NCBI GenBank assembly: GCA_016721425.1
Contig: JADKID010000041.1
Location: 342,995-406,994 of the forward strand
Source: Bryobacterales bacterium
Lineage (GTDB): Bacteria; Acidobacteriota; Terriglobia; Bryobacterales; Bryobacteraceae
Reading direction: 5' to 3'
DNA length: 64,000 nucleotides
Below are positions 16,434 to 26,127 of this stretch, one piece after another. Under the pieces are notes generated by a model. It did not search any database. It had not been told where the DNA came from and saw only the letters and a list, made by a program, of their open reading frames with translations. A program made the translations under genes and the position numbers. Within the stretch, counting starts at the first letter, position 1, and each line of letters begins with the position of its first letter.

Positions 16434-17984
16434 ATGGCCATCGTAGCCGGAGTTGATTTCGGGACGCTCAGCGTCCGCGTTTCCATCGTTGACAGCGCCC
16501 AGGGCCGCCTCGGCTCCGGCTCCGCCGAATACCCGCTCCACCGCAAGCGCGAAGACCCGGACCACGCCACTCAGAGCCACGCCGATCACATGCGCGCGCT
16601 CGCCGAGGCCACAGCGAAGGCCCTCGCCGCCGCCGGCGTCCCCGGCTCGTCGGTCGAGGCCATCGCCCTGGATACCACCGGCTCCAGCGTCATCCCCGTG
16701 GACGCCCACATGGAGCCGCTCGACGACTACTACCTTTGGTGCGACCACCGCGCCTGGAAAGAGGCCGCCGAGATCACCGCCAAGGCACACGAGCTGCACC
16801 TCGAAGCCATCGAGTGGTGCGGCGGCACTTATTCCAGCGAGTGGGGCTTCTCCAAGCTCCTCCACTGGCTCCGCCATAACCCCGAAAAACGCGGCCGCAT
16901 GGCCACCGCGCTGGAACACTGCGACATGGTGGCCGCCGTCCTTTGCGGCATCACCGATCCCGCCCAGGCCCCGCGCTCCATCTGCGCCATGGGCCACAAA
17001 TGGATGTGGAACGCCGGGCTCGGCGGCTTCCCGCCGGAATCGTTCCTCACCGCCGTCGATCCTCTTCTGGCCGGCGTCCGCGAGAAACTCAACGGCCGCT
17101 ATCAGACCTCCGATCAGATCGCCGGCCATCTCTGCAACGAGTGGGCCGCCAAGCTCGGCCTGCCCGCCGGCATCCCCATCCCCGTCGGCGCATTCGATGC
17201 CCATTGGGACGCCATCGGCGCGGGCTGCAACATCGGTGACGTCGTCAACGTCGTCGGCACCTCCACCTGCATGATGGCCATCTCGGACCAGGTCACGCTG
17301 GTCCCCGGCGTCTGCGGCGTGGTGCCCGGCTCCATCCATCCGTTCAAGACCGGCATCGAGGCCGGCCTCTCCGCCACCGGAGACATCTTCGACGCCATCG
17401 CCAAGCGCGCCGGGTCCTCCGTGGGTGCCCTTTCCGAGGGCCTGGAGGCCTATAGGGCGGGTCAGACTGGGCTCCTGCGGTTCTCCTGGGATAACGGCGA
17501 TCGCACCGTCCTGGTCAATCCTGAGCTCAGTGGCATGACCCTGGGCTGGCGTTTGACCCACACTGCGCAGGACGAGCTCTTTGCCGCCATCGAGGGCACC
17601 GCTTTCCACAAACGCATCATCCTGGAGCGCATGGCCGAGCATGGCGTCCCGGTCTCCCGCGTGATCAACGGCGGCGGCATCCCCCAGAAGAATGAAGTGC
17701 TCAACCGCGTCTACGCCAACGTCTTCGGCAAGCCGGTGCTCGTGCCGTCCAGTGAAGTCACCAGCCTTGGCTCCGCCATCTTCGCCTTCCTCGCGGCCGG
17801 GACGTTCCAGACCGTCGAACAGGCCCAGGCCGCTCTCTGCCCCAAGTTCCGCGTGGTGGAGCCGGACGCCAAGTCCAGCGCCGTCTACCAAGAACTGTTC
17901 GCCGTCTACCGCAAGCTCTATTTTTCCTTCGGCGCCGGCGACGAATTGAAAACGTTACGGCGCGTTGCCGCCGAAGCGCGCTAA
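16434..17984 (+). CDS. araB: Ribulokinase, FGGY carbohydrate kinase family
   Basis: Phosphorylates L-ribulose (or a close ketose) with ATP. The 516-residue protein opens with the phosphate-binding GVDFGTLSVRVSIVD typical of AraB. In the second half it has GTSTCMMAI, GSIHPFKTGIEAGLSATGD and the adenine-site region GGGIPQKNEVLNRVYA followed by SLGSAIFAFLAAG, all in AraB order. AGGAG lies just before the start at about 16425. It is the last gene of the symporter-isomerase module, though a hairpin cluster separates it from the isomerase gene. No L-ribulose-5-phosphate epimerase gene is visible nearby. Confidence 0.88.
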   Translation: MAIVAGVDFGTLSVRVSIVDSAQGRLGSGSAEYPLHRKREDPDHATQSHADHMRALAEATAKALAAAGVPGSSVEAIALDTTGSSVIPVDAHMEPLDDYYLWCDHRAWKEAAEITAKAHELHLEAIEWCGGTYSSEWGFSKLLHWLRHNPEKRGRMATALEHCDMVAAVLCGITDPAQAPRSICAMGHKWMWNAGLGGFPPESFLTAVDPLLAGVREKLNGRYQTSDQIAGHLCNEWAAKLGLPAGIPIPVGAFDAHWDAIGAGCNIGDVVNVVGTSTCMMAISDQVTLVPGVCGVVPGSIHPFKTGIEAGLSATGDIFDAIAKRAGSSVGALSEGLEAYRAGQTGLLRFSWDNGDRTVLVNPELSGMTLGWRLTHTAQDELFAAIEGTAFHKRIILERMAEHGVPVSRVINGGGIPQKNEVLNRVYANVFGKPVLVPSSEVTSLGSAIFAFLAAGTFQTVEQAQAALCPKFRVVEPDAKSSAVYQELFAVYRKLYFSFGAGDELKTLRRVAAEAR

Positions 17985-17995
17985 AATACGGCTCA

Positions 17996-18007
17996 CGGAG
18001 ATCTCCG
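17996..18007 (+). promoter_or_regulatory. Palindrome covering the ribosome binding site of the S41 peptidase gene
   Basis: CGGAGATCTCCG is a perfect 12-base palindrome that ends one base before the ATG at 18008 and includes the GGAG ribosome binding site. In RNA, CGGA could pair with TCCG across a GATC loop and partly hide the site. The stem is only four pairs, so the effect may be weak. Confidence 0.35.
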
Positions 18008-21000
18008 ATGAGCCGAATTGTCATCCTACTTGTCTGCCTTTTGACTGCCGCCACTGGCCTGTTTGCCCAGGCCGCGCCACCATTGCTAGCCCGCGATCCG
18101 GCGCTCAGCCAGACCCAGATTGTCTTTGTCTTTGCCGGCGATCTGTGGATCGTCGCCCGCTCCGGCGGCGAGGCCAAGCGGCTTACTGCCGGCGTCGGCG
18201 CCGAGTCCGCGCCGAGCTTCTCCCCGGACGGCAAGTGGGTGGCCTTCACGGGCCAGTACGACGGCAACACGGATGTGTTCGTCGTCAGCGCCGAGGGCGG
18301 CGTACCGCGGCGCCTCACCTGGCACCCCGATGATGACCTCGCCGTTGGCTGGACCCCGGACGGGAAGAAGATCCTCTTCACGTCTACCCGCAACAGCTAC
18401 TCCCGCTTCCAGCAGCTCTATCTGGTTTCTCTCGATGGTGGTCTCGAAGAAGGGCTCCCCCTGCCCATCGCCTATGAGGGCAGTTTCTCCCCCGATTCCG
18501 CCCGCATCGCCTACGTCCCTATGCGCCGCGCCTTCCAGGCATGGAAGCGCTACCGTGGCGGCACCACCACGCCCATCTGGATCGCTTCCCTCGCCGATAG
18601 CAAGATCGAGCGGGTCCCGCGTGACAATTCCAACGACTACTGCCCCATGTGGGCCGGCGACAAGGTCTATTTCCTCAGCGATCGCAACGGCCCGGTTGCC
18701 CTCTTCGCCTACGACACCAAATCCAAGAAGGTGACCCAGGCCGCCGCCAACACCGGCTTCGATTTCAAGTCCGCCAAGGCTGGCCCCGGCGGTATCGTGG
18801 TCGAGCAGTTCGGCCAGTTGCACCTCTTCGATCTCAAGAGCGGCAAGCTCGCGCCAGTCCAAATCACTCTGAACGGCGATATGCCGGAGGTCCGCCCCAA
18901 GCTGGTCAACGTGGCCCGCCGCCTCTCCAGCGCGCAGATCTCCCCCACCGGCGCCCGCGCCCTCTTTGAAGCGCGGGGCGAGATCCTCACCGTGCCCGCC
19001 GAAAAAGGCGATACCCGCAATCTCACAGCCACCCCCGGCGTGATGGAGCGCTTCCCGCGCTGGTCGCCCGACGGCAAGTGGATCAGCTACTTTTCCGACG
19101 CCTCCGGCGAGTATGAGCTCCACATCAAAGACTCCCTCGGCACGGGCGAGGCTACGAAGATCCGCCTCGAAGACAAGCCCACTTTCTACATGGCGCCGAA
19201 CTGGTCGCCCGACAGCAAGAAGATCGCCTATCTCGATGCGCACCTCCAAACCTGGTACGTCGACGTCGAGCAGAAAAAGCCCGTTCTGGTGGACAAGGAT
19301 CGCTACCTGGGCAGCGATCGCAGCCCCGTTTGGTCCCCGGATAGCAAGTGGCTCGCCTATTCCAAGAGGCTGGCAAACTACCTCGGCGCCATCTTCGTTT
19401 ACTCACTCGACACCGCTAAGGCCACCCAGCTCACTGACGGCATGAGCGACGCCCGCCATCCCGTTTTCGACAAGGATGGCAAGTACCTCTATTTCACGGC
19501 CAGCACCGACGCCGGTCCCACGATGGAGCCGGACATCCAAAGCGCCGCCCGGACCGCCACGCGCAGCGTCTATCTCGCCGTTCTCTCCAAAGACGACGAG
19601 TCGCCCTTTAAGCCGGAAAGCGACGAGGAGAGGGCGCCCGAGAAGAAGCCCGAGCCCAAAGACGACAAGAAGTCCGAAGCCAAGCCCGAGCCCAAGGCTG
19701 CCGAAGTCAAAATCGACTTTGACAGTATTGGTCAGCGTATCCTGGCCATGCCGCTCCCCCCGCGCCGCTACGTCAGCCTGCGCACCGGCAAGGCTGGCAT
19801 CCTCTTCGCTCTGGAGCAAGGCAACAACGCCCCGGGGCTCAATGTCCATCGCCACGATTTGAAGCTCCGCAAGAGCGACGTCGCTGTCAGCGGTGTCCGC
19901 TTCTTTGACATCTCGGCGAATGGTGAGAAAACGCTTACCGCCCAGGCCGAGAGCTGGTCCATCCAACCGCTCAGGCCGCTCGTTGCCGGTCCCGCCGCGC
20001 CCACTCCGCCCCCGCCAGTTGCTCCGCCTGCCTCCGCGCTGAAGACCGCCTCCATCGAAGTGAAAACCGACCCTCGTGCCGAGTGGAAAGCGATGTTCTA
20101 CGACGCCTGGCGCATCCAGCGCGAGTTCTTCTACGATCCCAAACTCCACGGGCTCGACCTCGCCGCCACCATCAAAAAGTATGAGCCCTTCCTCGGTGGC
20201 GTCATGGCTCGCCGCGATCTCAACTACGTCTTCGCCGACATGATGGGCGAAGTCACGGCCGGACACCTGGGCGTGGGCGGCGGTGATCAGCCCGACGTCA
20301 AGACTGTCCCCACCGGCCTGCTCGGCTGCGACTACAAGATCGAAAATGGCCGCTACCGCTTCGCCAAAATCTACGACGGTGAAAACTGGAACCCCGATCT
20401 GAAAGCACCGCTCACTCAACCCGGTCTCAACGTGCTCAGCGGCGAATACCTCCTCGCCGTCAATGGCCGCGAACTCCGTGCCGCCGATAACGTCTACAGC
20501 TTTTTCGAAGCAACCTCGGGCAAGAACACCCTGCTCAAAGTAGGCCCCAACCCTGATGGCTCATCCTCCCGCGACATCACTGTCGTGCCCGTCCCCAATG
20601 AGTCCCGCCTTCGCAACCTCGCCTGGATCGAGGAGAACCGCCGCAAGGTGGACAAGCTGAGCAACGGCCGCGTCGCTTACGTCTACATGCCCGATACTTC
20701 GTTTGGCGGTCTCACCTCCTTCAACCGCTACTTCTACGCGCAGGTGGGCAAGGAAGGCGTCATCATCGACGAGCGCTTCAACGGCGGCGGTGCGCTCGCG
20801 ACCGACATCATCGAGGTGCTCAGCCGCAAGCGCATGAGCGCGGTGGCCACCCGCGACGGCGCAGACGAAGTGCAGCCACAGGGCGCTATCTTTGGGCCCA
20901 AAGTCATGATCATCAACGAGTTCGCCGGCTCTGGCGGAGACGCCATGCCAAACTATTTCCGCCGCGCCAACGTGGGCAAGCTGGTGGGCAAGCGCACCTG

Positions 21001-21274
21001 GGGCGGGCTCATCGGCCGCGCCGGCGCGCCCCCACTGATGGATGGCGGATTCGTCACCGCGCCCAGTTCCGGTGTCTGGGGTCCCGATAGCCAGTGGGAC
21101 GCCGAAAACGTCGGCATTCCCGCTGATGTCGAGATCGAGCACGACCCCGAACTCGTCCGCCTCGGCAGAGACCCCCAACTGGAAAAGGCAGTGGAACTGG
21201 TCCTCGCGGAATTGGGGAAGAATCCGGTCACACTGCCCAAACGGCCCGCCTACCCGAACTACCACAAGAAATAG
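18008..21274 (+). CDS. Exported tricorn-like S41 family peptidase
   Basis: A 1088-residue protease. It has a Sec signal peptide (IVILLVCLLTAATGLFAQ). Residues of about 30-530 form a PD40 beta-propeller with repeated units such as FSPDGKWVAF, WSPDGKWISYF and WSPDSKKIAYL. A charged Lys/Glu/Pro linker lies near 535-575. A tricorn core, PDZ-like and C-terminal S41 catalytic domains follow, with the nucleophile Ser in FAGSGGDAMP near 978 and a carboxy-terminal VELVLAELGKN helix. Tricorn-type enzymes trim oligopeptides; a periplasmic role is suggested by the signal peptide. It lies 23 bases after the ribulokinase gene but is probably functionally separate. Confidence 0.9.
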   Translation: MSRIVILLVCLLTAATGLFAQAAPPLLARDPALSQTQIVFVFAGDLWIVARSGGEAKRLTAGVGAESAPSFSPDGKWVAFTGQYDGNTDVFVVSAEGGVPRRLTWHPDDDLAVGWTPDGKKILFTSTRNSYSRFQQLYLVSLDGGLEEGLPLPIAYEGSFSPDSARIAYVPMRRAFQAWKRYRGGTTTPIWIASLADSKIERVPRDNSNDYCPMWAGDKVYFLSDRNGPVALFAYDTKSKKVTQAAANTGFDFKSAKAGPGGIVVEQFGQLHLFDLKSGKLAPVQITLNGDMPEVRPKLVNVARRLSSAQISPTGARALFEARGEILTVPAEKGDTRNLTATPGVMERFPRWSPDGKWISYFSDASGEYELHIKDSLGTGEATKIRLEDKPTFYMAPNWSPDSKKIAYLDAHLQTWYVDVEQKKPVLVDKDRYLGSDRSPVWSPDSKWLAYSKRLANYLGAIFVYSLDTAKATQLTDGMSDARHPVFDKDGKYLYFTASTDAGPTMEPDIQSAARTATRSVYLAVLSKDDESPFKPESDEERAPEKKPEPKDDKKSEAKPEPKAAEVKIDFDSIGQRILAMPLPPRRYVSLRTGKAGILFALEQGNNAPGLNVHRHDLKLRKSDVAVSGVRFFDISANGEKTLTAQAESWSIQPLRPLVAGPAAPTPPPPVAPPASALKTASIEVKTDPRAEWKAMFYDAWRIQREFFYDPKLHGLDLAATIKKYEPFLGGVMARRDLNYVFADMMGEVTAGHLGVGGGDQPDVKTVPTGLLGCDYKIENGRYRFAKIYDGENWNPDLKAPLTQPGLNVLSGEYLLAVNGRELRAADNVYSFFEATSGKNTLLKVGPNPDGSSSRDITVVPVPNESRLRNLAWIEENRRKVDKLSNGRVAYVYMPDTSFGGLTSFNRYFYAQVGKEGVIIDERFNGGGALATDIIEVLSRKRMSAVATRDGADEVQPQGAIFGPKVMIINEFAGSGGDAMPNYFRRANVGKLVGKRTWGGLIGRAGAPPLMDGGFVTAPSSGVWGPDSQWDAENVGIPADVEIEHDPELVRLGRDPQLEKAVELVLAELGKNPVTLPKRPAYPNYHKK

Positions 21275-21314
21275 GCGCCCCTCCGACAGATTCCACCCCA
21301 ATCTATCCGAAACT

Positions 21315-21330
21315 CCCCCGAATGCGGGGG
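21315..21330. terminator. GC hairpin between S41 peptidase and diguanylate cyclase genes
   Basis: CCCCCG and CGGGGG flank AATG, giving a six-pair G:C stem. The following bases (GGTGTTAGG) are not a clear T-tract, so termination of the S41 peptidase transcript is possible but not certain. Confidence 0.4.
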
Positions 21331-21359
21331 GGTGTTAGGATATGAGGGACGTTTCTGTG

Positions 21360-22280
21360 ATGAAGATTCTCGTAGCCGACGACAGCCTGGTAATGCGCAG
21401 GCTTCTCGAGTCCATCATTGACGCCTGGGGGTACGAAGTCCTCAGCGCCAGGGATGGCGGAGAGGCGTGGGCCGTGCTGTCTCAGCCCGACGCCCCCCAG
21501 ATCGCAATTCTGGACTGGATGATGCCTGTCTATACCGGTCTGGAACTCTGCGCCATGGTGCGCGAACTGCGCCGCAAGAGTTACACGTATCTCATCCTTC
21601 TCACCTCCCGGGGCCTCCGCCAGGACATCGTGGAAGGGCTCAGCGCGGGCGCCGACGATTACGTCGTCAAGCCGTTCGAAAAACAAGAACTCGAGGTCCG
21701 CCTCCGTGCCGGACGCCGCATCATCGATCTCCAGGCTGAACTCGTAGCCGCCCAGGCGGCGCTCATGGAGCAGGCCACCCGCGATGCCTTAACGAAAATC
21801 TGGAACCGCGCGTCCATTCTGGAGGCGCTCGATCGCGAGGTGATCCGCTCCCAACGTGAGAAACGCGGATTGGGCGTTCTCATGATCGATCTCGATCACT
21901 TCAAGCTCATCAATGACAGCTACGGACACCAGGCCGGCGACGAAGCCCTGCGCGAAACCGCCCGGCGGATGCAGGCCGCCATCCGTCCCTATGACTCCCT
22001 CGGCCGGTATGGCGGCGAGGAGTTTCTCATGGTCGTGCCAGGGTGCGACGACTTCTGCCTCTCGGCCCACGCCGAGCGCCTCCGCCTGGTGATGGAGAGC
22101 GAGACCTTCGTTGTAGCTGGCCAGGAGGTTCGCCTCACCGCCAGCTTCGGCGCCAGCTCTACTTCGTCCGGCGCGGAAACTTCGGCCGAAGAGCTCATTC
22201 GCTCGGCCGACGCTGCTCTCTACGAGGCCAAGCGGGCCGGCCGCAATCGCGTGGTCATGGCTGAGCCGCTCACCAAGTAG
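21360..22280 (+). CDS. PleD-like response regulator with GGDEF diguanylate cyclase domain
   Basis: A 306-residue protein that makes cyclic di-GMP under control of phosphorylation. The receiver opens MKILVADDSLVMRRL, with phospho-acceptor Asp in AILDWMMPVYTG and Lys in YVVKPFEKQE. A short helix joins it to the cyclase domain (TRDALTKIWNRASIL). The active site is YGGEEF, an active-type variant, and DLDHFKLINDSYGH supplies the metal- and GTP-binding residues. I see no RxxD inhibitory site just upstream of the GGEEF motif. The start at 21360 has AGGGA about 10 bases upstream; an ATG at 21342 would add six residues. No partner kinase is adjacent. Confidence 0.9.
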   Translation: MKILVADDSLVMRRLLESIIDAWGYEVLSARDGGEAWAVLSQPDAPQIAILDWMMPVYTGLELCAMVRELRRKSYTYLILLTSRGLRQDIVEGLSAGADDYVVKPFEKQELEVRLRAGRRIIDLQAELVAAQAALMEQATRDALTKIWNRASILEALDREVIRSQREKRGLGVLMIDLDHFKLINDSYGHQAGDEALRETARRMQAAIRPYDSLGRYGGEEFLMVVPGCDDFCLSAHAERLRLVMESETFVVAGQEVRLTASFGASSTSSGAETSAEELIRSADAALYEAKRAGRNRVVMAEPLTK

Positions 22281-22287
22281 CGCCGGC

Positions 22288-22304
22288 GGGGCGTCTGCCG
22301 CCCC
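22288..22304. terminator. Hairpin between convergent genes
   Basis: GGGGCG and CGCCCC flank a five-base loop in the 51-base gap between the convergent diguanylate cyclase and TIM-barrel genes. It could end transcription from both sides, although no long T-tract is present. Confidence 0.4.
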
Positions 22305-22331
22305 GTGCGCCAGCCGTTCCGGTCTGCTTCC

Positions 22332-23171
<840 letters not shown>

Positions 23172-23212
23172 GCGTATCAGACTACCAGAGCAAGCGATAC
23201 GATGAATAGGCA

Positions 23213-24124
23213 ATGCCCTCTTTTCTGGCCCGGATTCCCATGGACCGCATCGACGACTGGCTCCGCGCTGGAATGCACGCCACGGTGTATCTCATTGGCG
23301 CCGCGGTACTCACCTTCCTCCTGGGCAAACTCTTCCACCGCATGCGCAGGCTCTCCGCTCAATTGATCCGGGAGCGCGGTGGGCCGGAGGAGCTGGAATG
23401 GGAGAAACAGTCCGCCACCATCGCCGACATCGTCCGCCGGTCCATCCTGTTTGCCATCTGGGCGCTGGCTCTGGTGCTGGCGTTGAAAGAGTTCCAATTC
23501 GATGTCGGCCCCATCCTGGCCGGCGCCGGCGTCGCCGGTCTGGCGGTCGGTTTTGCCGCGCAGAGCATTCTGAAGGACTGGATCAGCGGCTTCTTCCTGC
23601 TCACCGAGGGCCAGATCCGCATCAACGACGTCATCAAGATCGGTGAGCTCTCCGGATCGGTGGAGATGCTCACCATGCGGACCACCGTGTTGCGCGCCTA
23701 CGATGGCACGGCCCACGTCTTCTCCAACGGCGCATTTCAGAATTTTTCGAACTTGACGATGGGTCATTCGTATTGTGTATTTGATGTCGCCGTGGAGTTC
23801 GACGATGATCCCGAACGGTTGATGGCCCTCTTTGCCGAGGTCGGTGGGGAGCTGCGAGCCGAGCCGGAATGGAGCGCCCTTGTAATGGAGCCCATGGAGG
23901 TGGCAGGAGTCGATCGCTTCACCGAGCAGGGTGTCGTCGTCAAAGCCCGCCTCAAAACCCTCCCCAGCCAGCAGTGGAAGGTGGGCCGGGAAGTCCTGCG
24001 CCGCCTTCGCAAGCATTGTGCCGAGCGCGGCATCACCATCGCCACGGCCCAGCGTGCCGTGCAACTGTTCGAGAAAGGAGCAAACAATGGTCCCTATCCG
24101 GGCCAATCAACTCGCCGGACTTGA
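23213..24124 (+). CDS. Small-conductance mechanosensitive channel, MscS family
   Basis: A 303-residue inner-membrane channel that opens under membrane tension. Three hydrophobic helices precede the pore-lining helix VGPILAGAGVAGLAVGFAAQ, with the Gly/Ala pattern typical of MscS TM3. The beta domain follows (QIRINDVIKIGELSGSVE, then LRAYDGTAHVFSNGAFQNF), and a mixed alpha/beta C-terminal domain ends the protein. The gene end overlaps the start of the next gene by 38 bases. Confidence 0.92.
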   Translation: MPSFLARIPMDRIDDWLRAGMHATVYLIGAAVLTFLLGKLFHRMRRLSAQLIRERGGPEELEWEKQSATIADIVRRSILFAIWALALVLALKEFQFDVGPILAGAGVAGLAVGFAAQSILKDWISGFFLLTEGQIRINDVIKIGELSGSVEMLTMRTTVLRAYDGTAHVFSNGAFQNFSNLTMGHSYCVFDVAVEFDDDPERLMALFAEVGGELRAEPEWSALVMEPMEVAGVDRFTEQGVVVKARLKTLPSQQWKVGREVLRRLRKHCAERGITIATAQRAVQLFEKGANNGPYPGQSTRRT

Positions 24125-24608
24125 GTGGCGTCAGGCTTCGGCCTTTTCCCGTACATTTGATCTCTACAGTGGCGACTCCGTCCTCGCCCACCTGGAATGG
24201 CTCAAGATGCTGGGTACGCTGGCAGCCGCGGCAACCGCCGAGGCCAACTGGACGTTCAAGAGAACTGGATTTCTCACATCCGTCGTCACCGCACGAGTCT
24301 CCGGCACCGAAACCGACGTCGCCACCTATCTGCCGAACTGGATGGGGACCAAGGGACAACTCCAAATCAGCGGTCAGACTCTCCAACTGAAAGGTGCGAA
24401 CTTCTGGGCCACGCAGTGGATCCTCTTGGATGGGGAGACTCCGCTGCTGCAATTCGGTTCCCATGGCGTCTTCAAGGCCGCGGCCGAGGTCACCGTCACC
24501 GAGGCGGCCCGCCAGCGCCCGGACTTACCGCTGTTGCTGTGCTTTGTCTGGTACATCCTGGTTTTGCACATGGAGGATTCTTCCACCGCTGCCGTCGTCG
24601 CCACCTAG
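24087..24608 (+). CDS. Conserved hypothetical protein
   Basis: A protein of 173 residues with a very good ribosome binding site (AAAGGAG, 6 bases before the ATG), inside the end of the MscS gene, so translation may be coupled. The sequence is mostly beta: VLAHLEWLKMLGTLAAAATA, FKRTGFLTSVVTARV, LQISGQTLQLKGANFWATQW and WILLDGETPLLQFG. One hydrophobic segment near the C-terminus (LPLLLCFVWYILVLHM) may anchor it in the membrane. The alternating strands suggest a tubby-like or LURP fold, but I cannot assign a family. Confidence 0.75.
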   Translation: MVPIRANQLAGLEWRQASAFSRTFDLYSGDSVLAHLEWLKMLGTLAAAATAEANWTFKRTGFLTSVVTARVSGTETDVATYLPNWMGTKGQLQISGQTLQLKGANFWATQWILLDGETPLLQFGSHGVFKAAAEVTVTEAARQRPDLPLLLCFVWYILVLHMEDSSTAAVVAT

Positions 24609-24644
24609 GCTCAAGATTCACGGCCCCGCCGCCGATAGACACTC

Positions 24645-26075
24645 GTGAGAGCATTGGTCGCGGCGCTGCTTGTGTGTTCGTTCGCCTCTGCGGCAGATGT
24701 CCGCGAAAGCCGTATGGGCACGGTCGCCGACGAATCGGCTTGCGCAGTCACCCGCACAGTCGCCACTGTCGACGCCTCCGATGCCCAGATGTTCATCCAA
24801 TTGGATGTACGGCGCGTTCGTTCCGGAGATCGCCTGCACATTCAGTGGATCAACCCTCGCGGCGAGGCCGCCGCCTCCGCCTCCTACGACGATCTGCCCG
24901 CAGCACCCTCGCTCTGCTTCCTCAGCGCCCTCCCCATCGGCGGGTTTGCGCCAGCCGGTCAGCCCGGCGCCTGGAGCGCTCGCGTTCTCATCAACGGCCA
25001 GTTGGCGCACGAACGCTCTTTTCAAGTGACGGGCTCCTCCAGCGGCCTTTCCGTCCGAGTCGCCAGCTTCGATGAAAAGCAGATCGTCCTCCAGTCCACC
25101 GGCGCCGGTTCGGAGACCTCTGTCAATATCGCGCGCTACACTCCGGCCGGTGGTTGGGAATACGTCATGCATGTCCTGCCGGAGACACAGGATGGCAACC
25201 GCATCACTGTCAAATCACCTAAGCTCGATGCCGCCGAGTACCTCATTATTCTGCGCAACCCCGATGGCTCGGTCAGCCCGCCCGCCCGCTTCGTCGTTGC
25301 CACCGATGCCGGGTACCGGATGCCCGTGCTCGCCTCCGAGCGCTGGCGCATTTCTCAAAGGCCCTACGGCTCCTACTCCCACTTCGGCCGCTCCCTGCAC
25401 GCCTATGACATCGCTCCGCTCGACGCCCGATGGGTCGCTGCCATGCGCGCCGGCACGGTGTTCGCCCACGATCTCGGCCTCGGTCAGACTCCCGGCCGCC
25501 GGATCTTCGGCAACTACATCACCATGCGCCACGACGACGGCGAGTATTCCCACTACGCTCACCTGCGCGCCGGTTCCTTCCGTGTTCGCACCGGTGAGCG
25601 CGTGGATGCCGGCCAACCCCTGGCCGAGGTCGGCAACAGCGGCTACTCCTTTGGCCGCCACGTTCACGTCCATGTCACCCGCTCCGCGTCCATTTCAGCG
25701 CAGAGCGTACCCTTCCGGTTCAATGAAACGCACCTTCCGGCGCTCGTTTCGCGTCAAATGGAAAAGGCCCGGCCGGAGCGGAAAGCGGATAGGTGGACCG
25801 GCCAACTGGGCTTCGCCCAATGGTGGTCCCACCTGCTCACCGTTCCACGCGGCGCCCGCAGCTTGGAAGTGAAACTGGGATGGGAAAGTCAAGAATCCGG
25901 ATTCGACCTCTATCTGGTCAGCCCAAGCGGCCGGAACTATCGCCATGACGGCCAGACGGTCCGCGTGGATGCGCCGGAGGCCGGCCAGTGGAGGGTTGCG
26001 GTTCAAGCCATTCAAGGGCAGGGCAGTGCCCTTGCCTTCTGGGTGGAACCGCAGATCCGGACCAGTCAACCCTGA
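24645..26075 (+). CDS. Exported M23 family metallopeptidase with C-terminal beta domain
   Basis: A protein of 476 residues, started at GTG 24645 because a signal peptide (LVAALLVCSFASAA) follows at once. Residues of about 30-225 are beta-rich. The M23 (LytM) domain has the first zinc ligands in HFGRSLHAYD (near 250), the middle motif GEYSHYAHLRAG and the HxH motif in GRHVHVHVTR. Active enzymes cut peptidoglycan cross-bridges or other glycine-rich peptides. The last 110 residues include SGFDLYLVSPSGRNY and APEAGQWRVAV, resembling a pre-peptidase or P-domain-like beta sandwich. Confidence 0.85.
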   Translation: MRALVAALLVCSFASAADVRESRMGTVADESACAVTRTVATVDASDAQMFIQLDVRRVRSGDRLHIQWINPRGEAAASASYDDLPAAPSLCFLSALPIGGFAPAGQPGAWSARVLINGQLAHERSFQVTGSSSGLSVRVASFDEKQIVLQSTGAGSETSVNIARYTPAGGWEYVMHVLPETQDGNRITVKSPKLDAAEYLIILRNPDGSVSPPARFVVATDAGYRMPVLASERWRISQRPYGSYSHFGRSLHAYDIAPLDARWVAAMRAGTVFAHDLGLGQTPGRRIFGNYITMRHDDGEYSHYAHLRAGSFRVRTGERVDAGQPLAEVGNSGYSFGRHVHVHVTRSASISAQSVPFRFNETHLPALVSRQMEKARPERKADRWTGQLGFAQWWSHLLTVPRGARSLEVKLGWESQESGFDLYLVSPSGRNYRHDGQTVRVDAPEAGQWRVAVQAIQGQGSALAFWVEPQIRTSQP

Positions 26076-26081
26076 TTGGAC

Positions 26082-26109
26082 TTGGCCTGACTTGACTTGG
26101 GCGTATACT
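26082..26109 (+). promoter_or_regulatory. Candidate promoter of the ccm operon
   Basis: A -10-like TATACT (26104-26109) lies 18 bases before the ccmE ATG, with TTGGCC 16 bases further upstream as a weak -35. Three copies of ACTTG occur between 26080 and 26099 and could be regulator half sites. The call rests on motif resemblance only. Confidence 0.35.
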
Positions 26110-26127
26110 GAAAATTAAGGGTGAAGC

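Noticed and set aside
16245..17891. Minus-strand open frame of 548 codons opposite the ribulokinase gene
   Set aside because: It is Gly/Ala/Asp/His-rich and without domain features, a typical antisense shadow in high-GC DNA; the plus strand encodes a clear AraB.
26092..26109. TTGACT and TATACT as a promoter pair before ccmE
   Set aside because: The spacing of 6 bases is too short; TTGGCC at 26082 with a 16-base spacer is the better, though weak, match.
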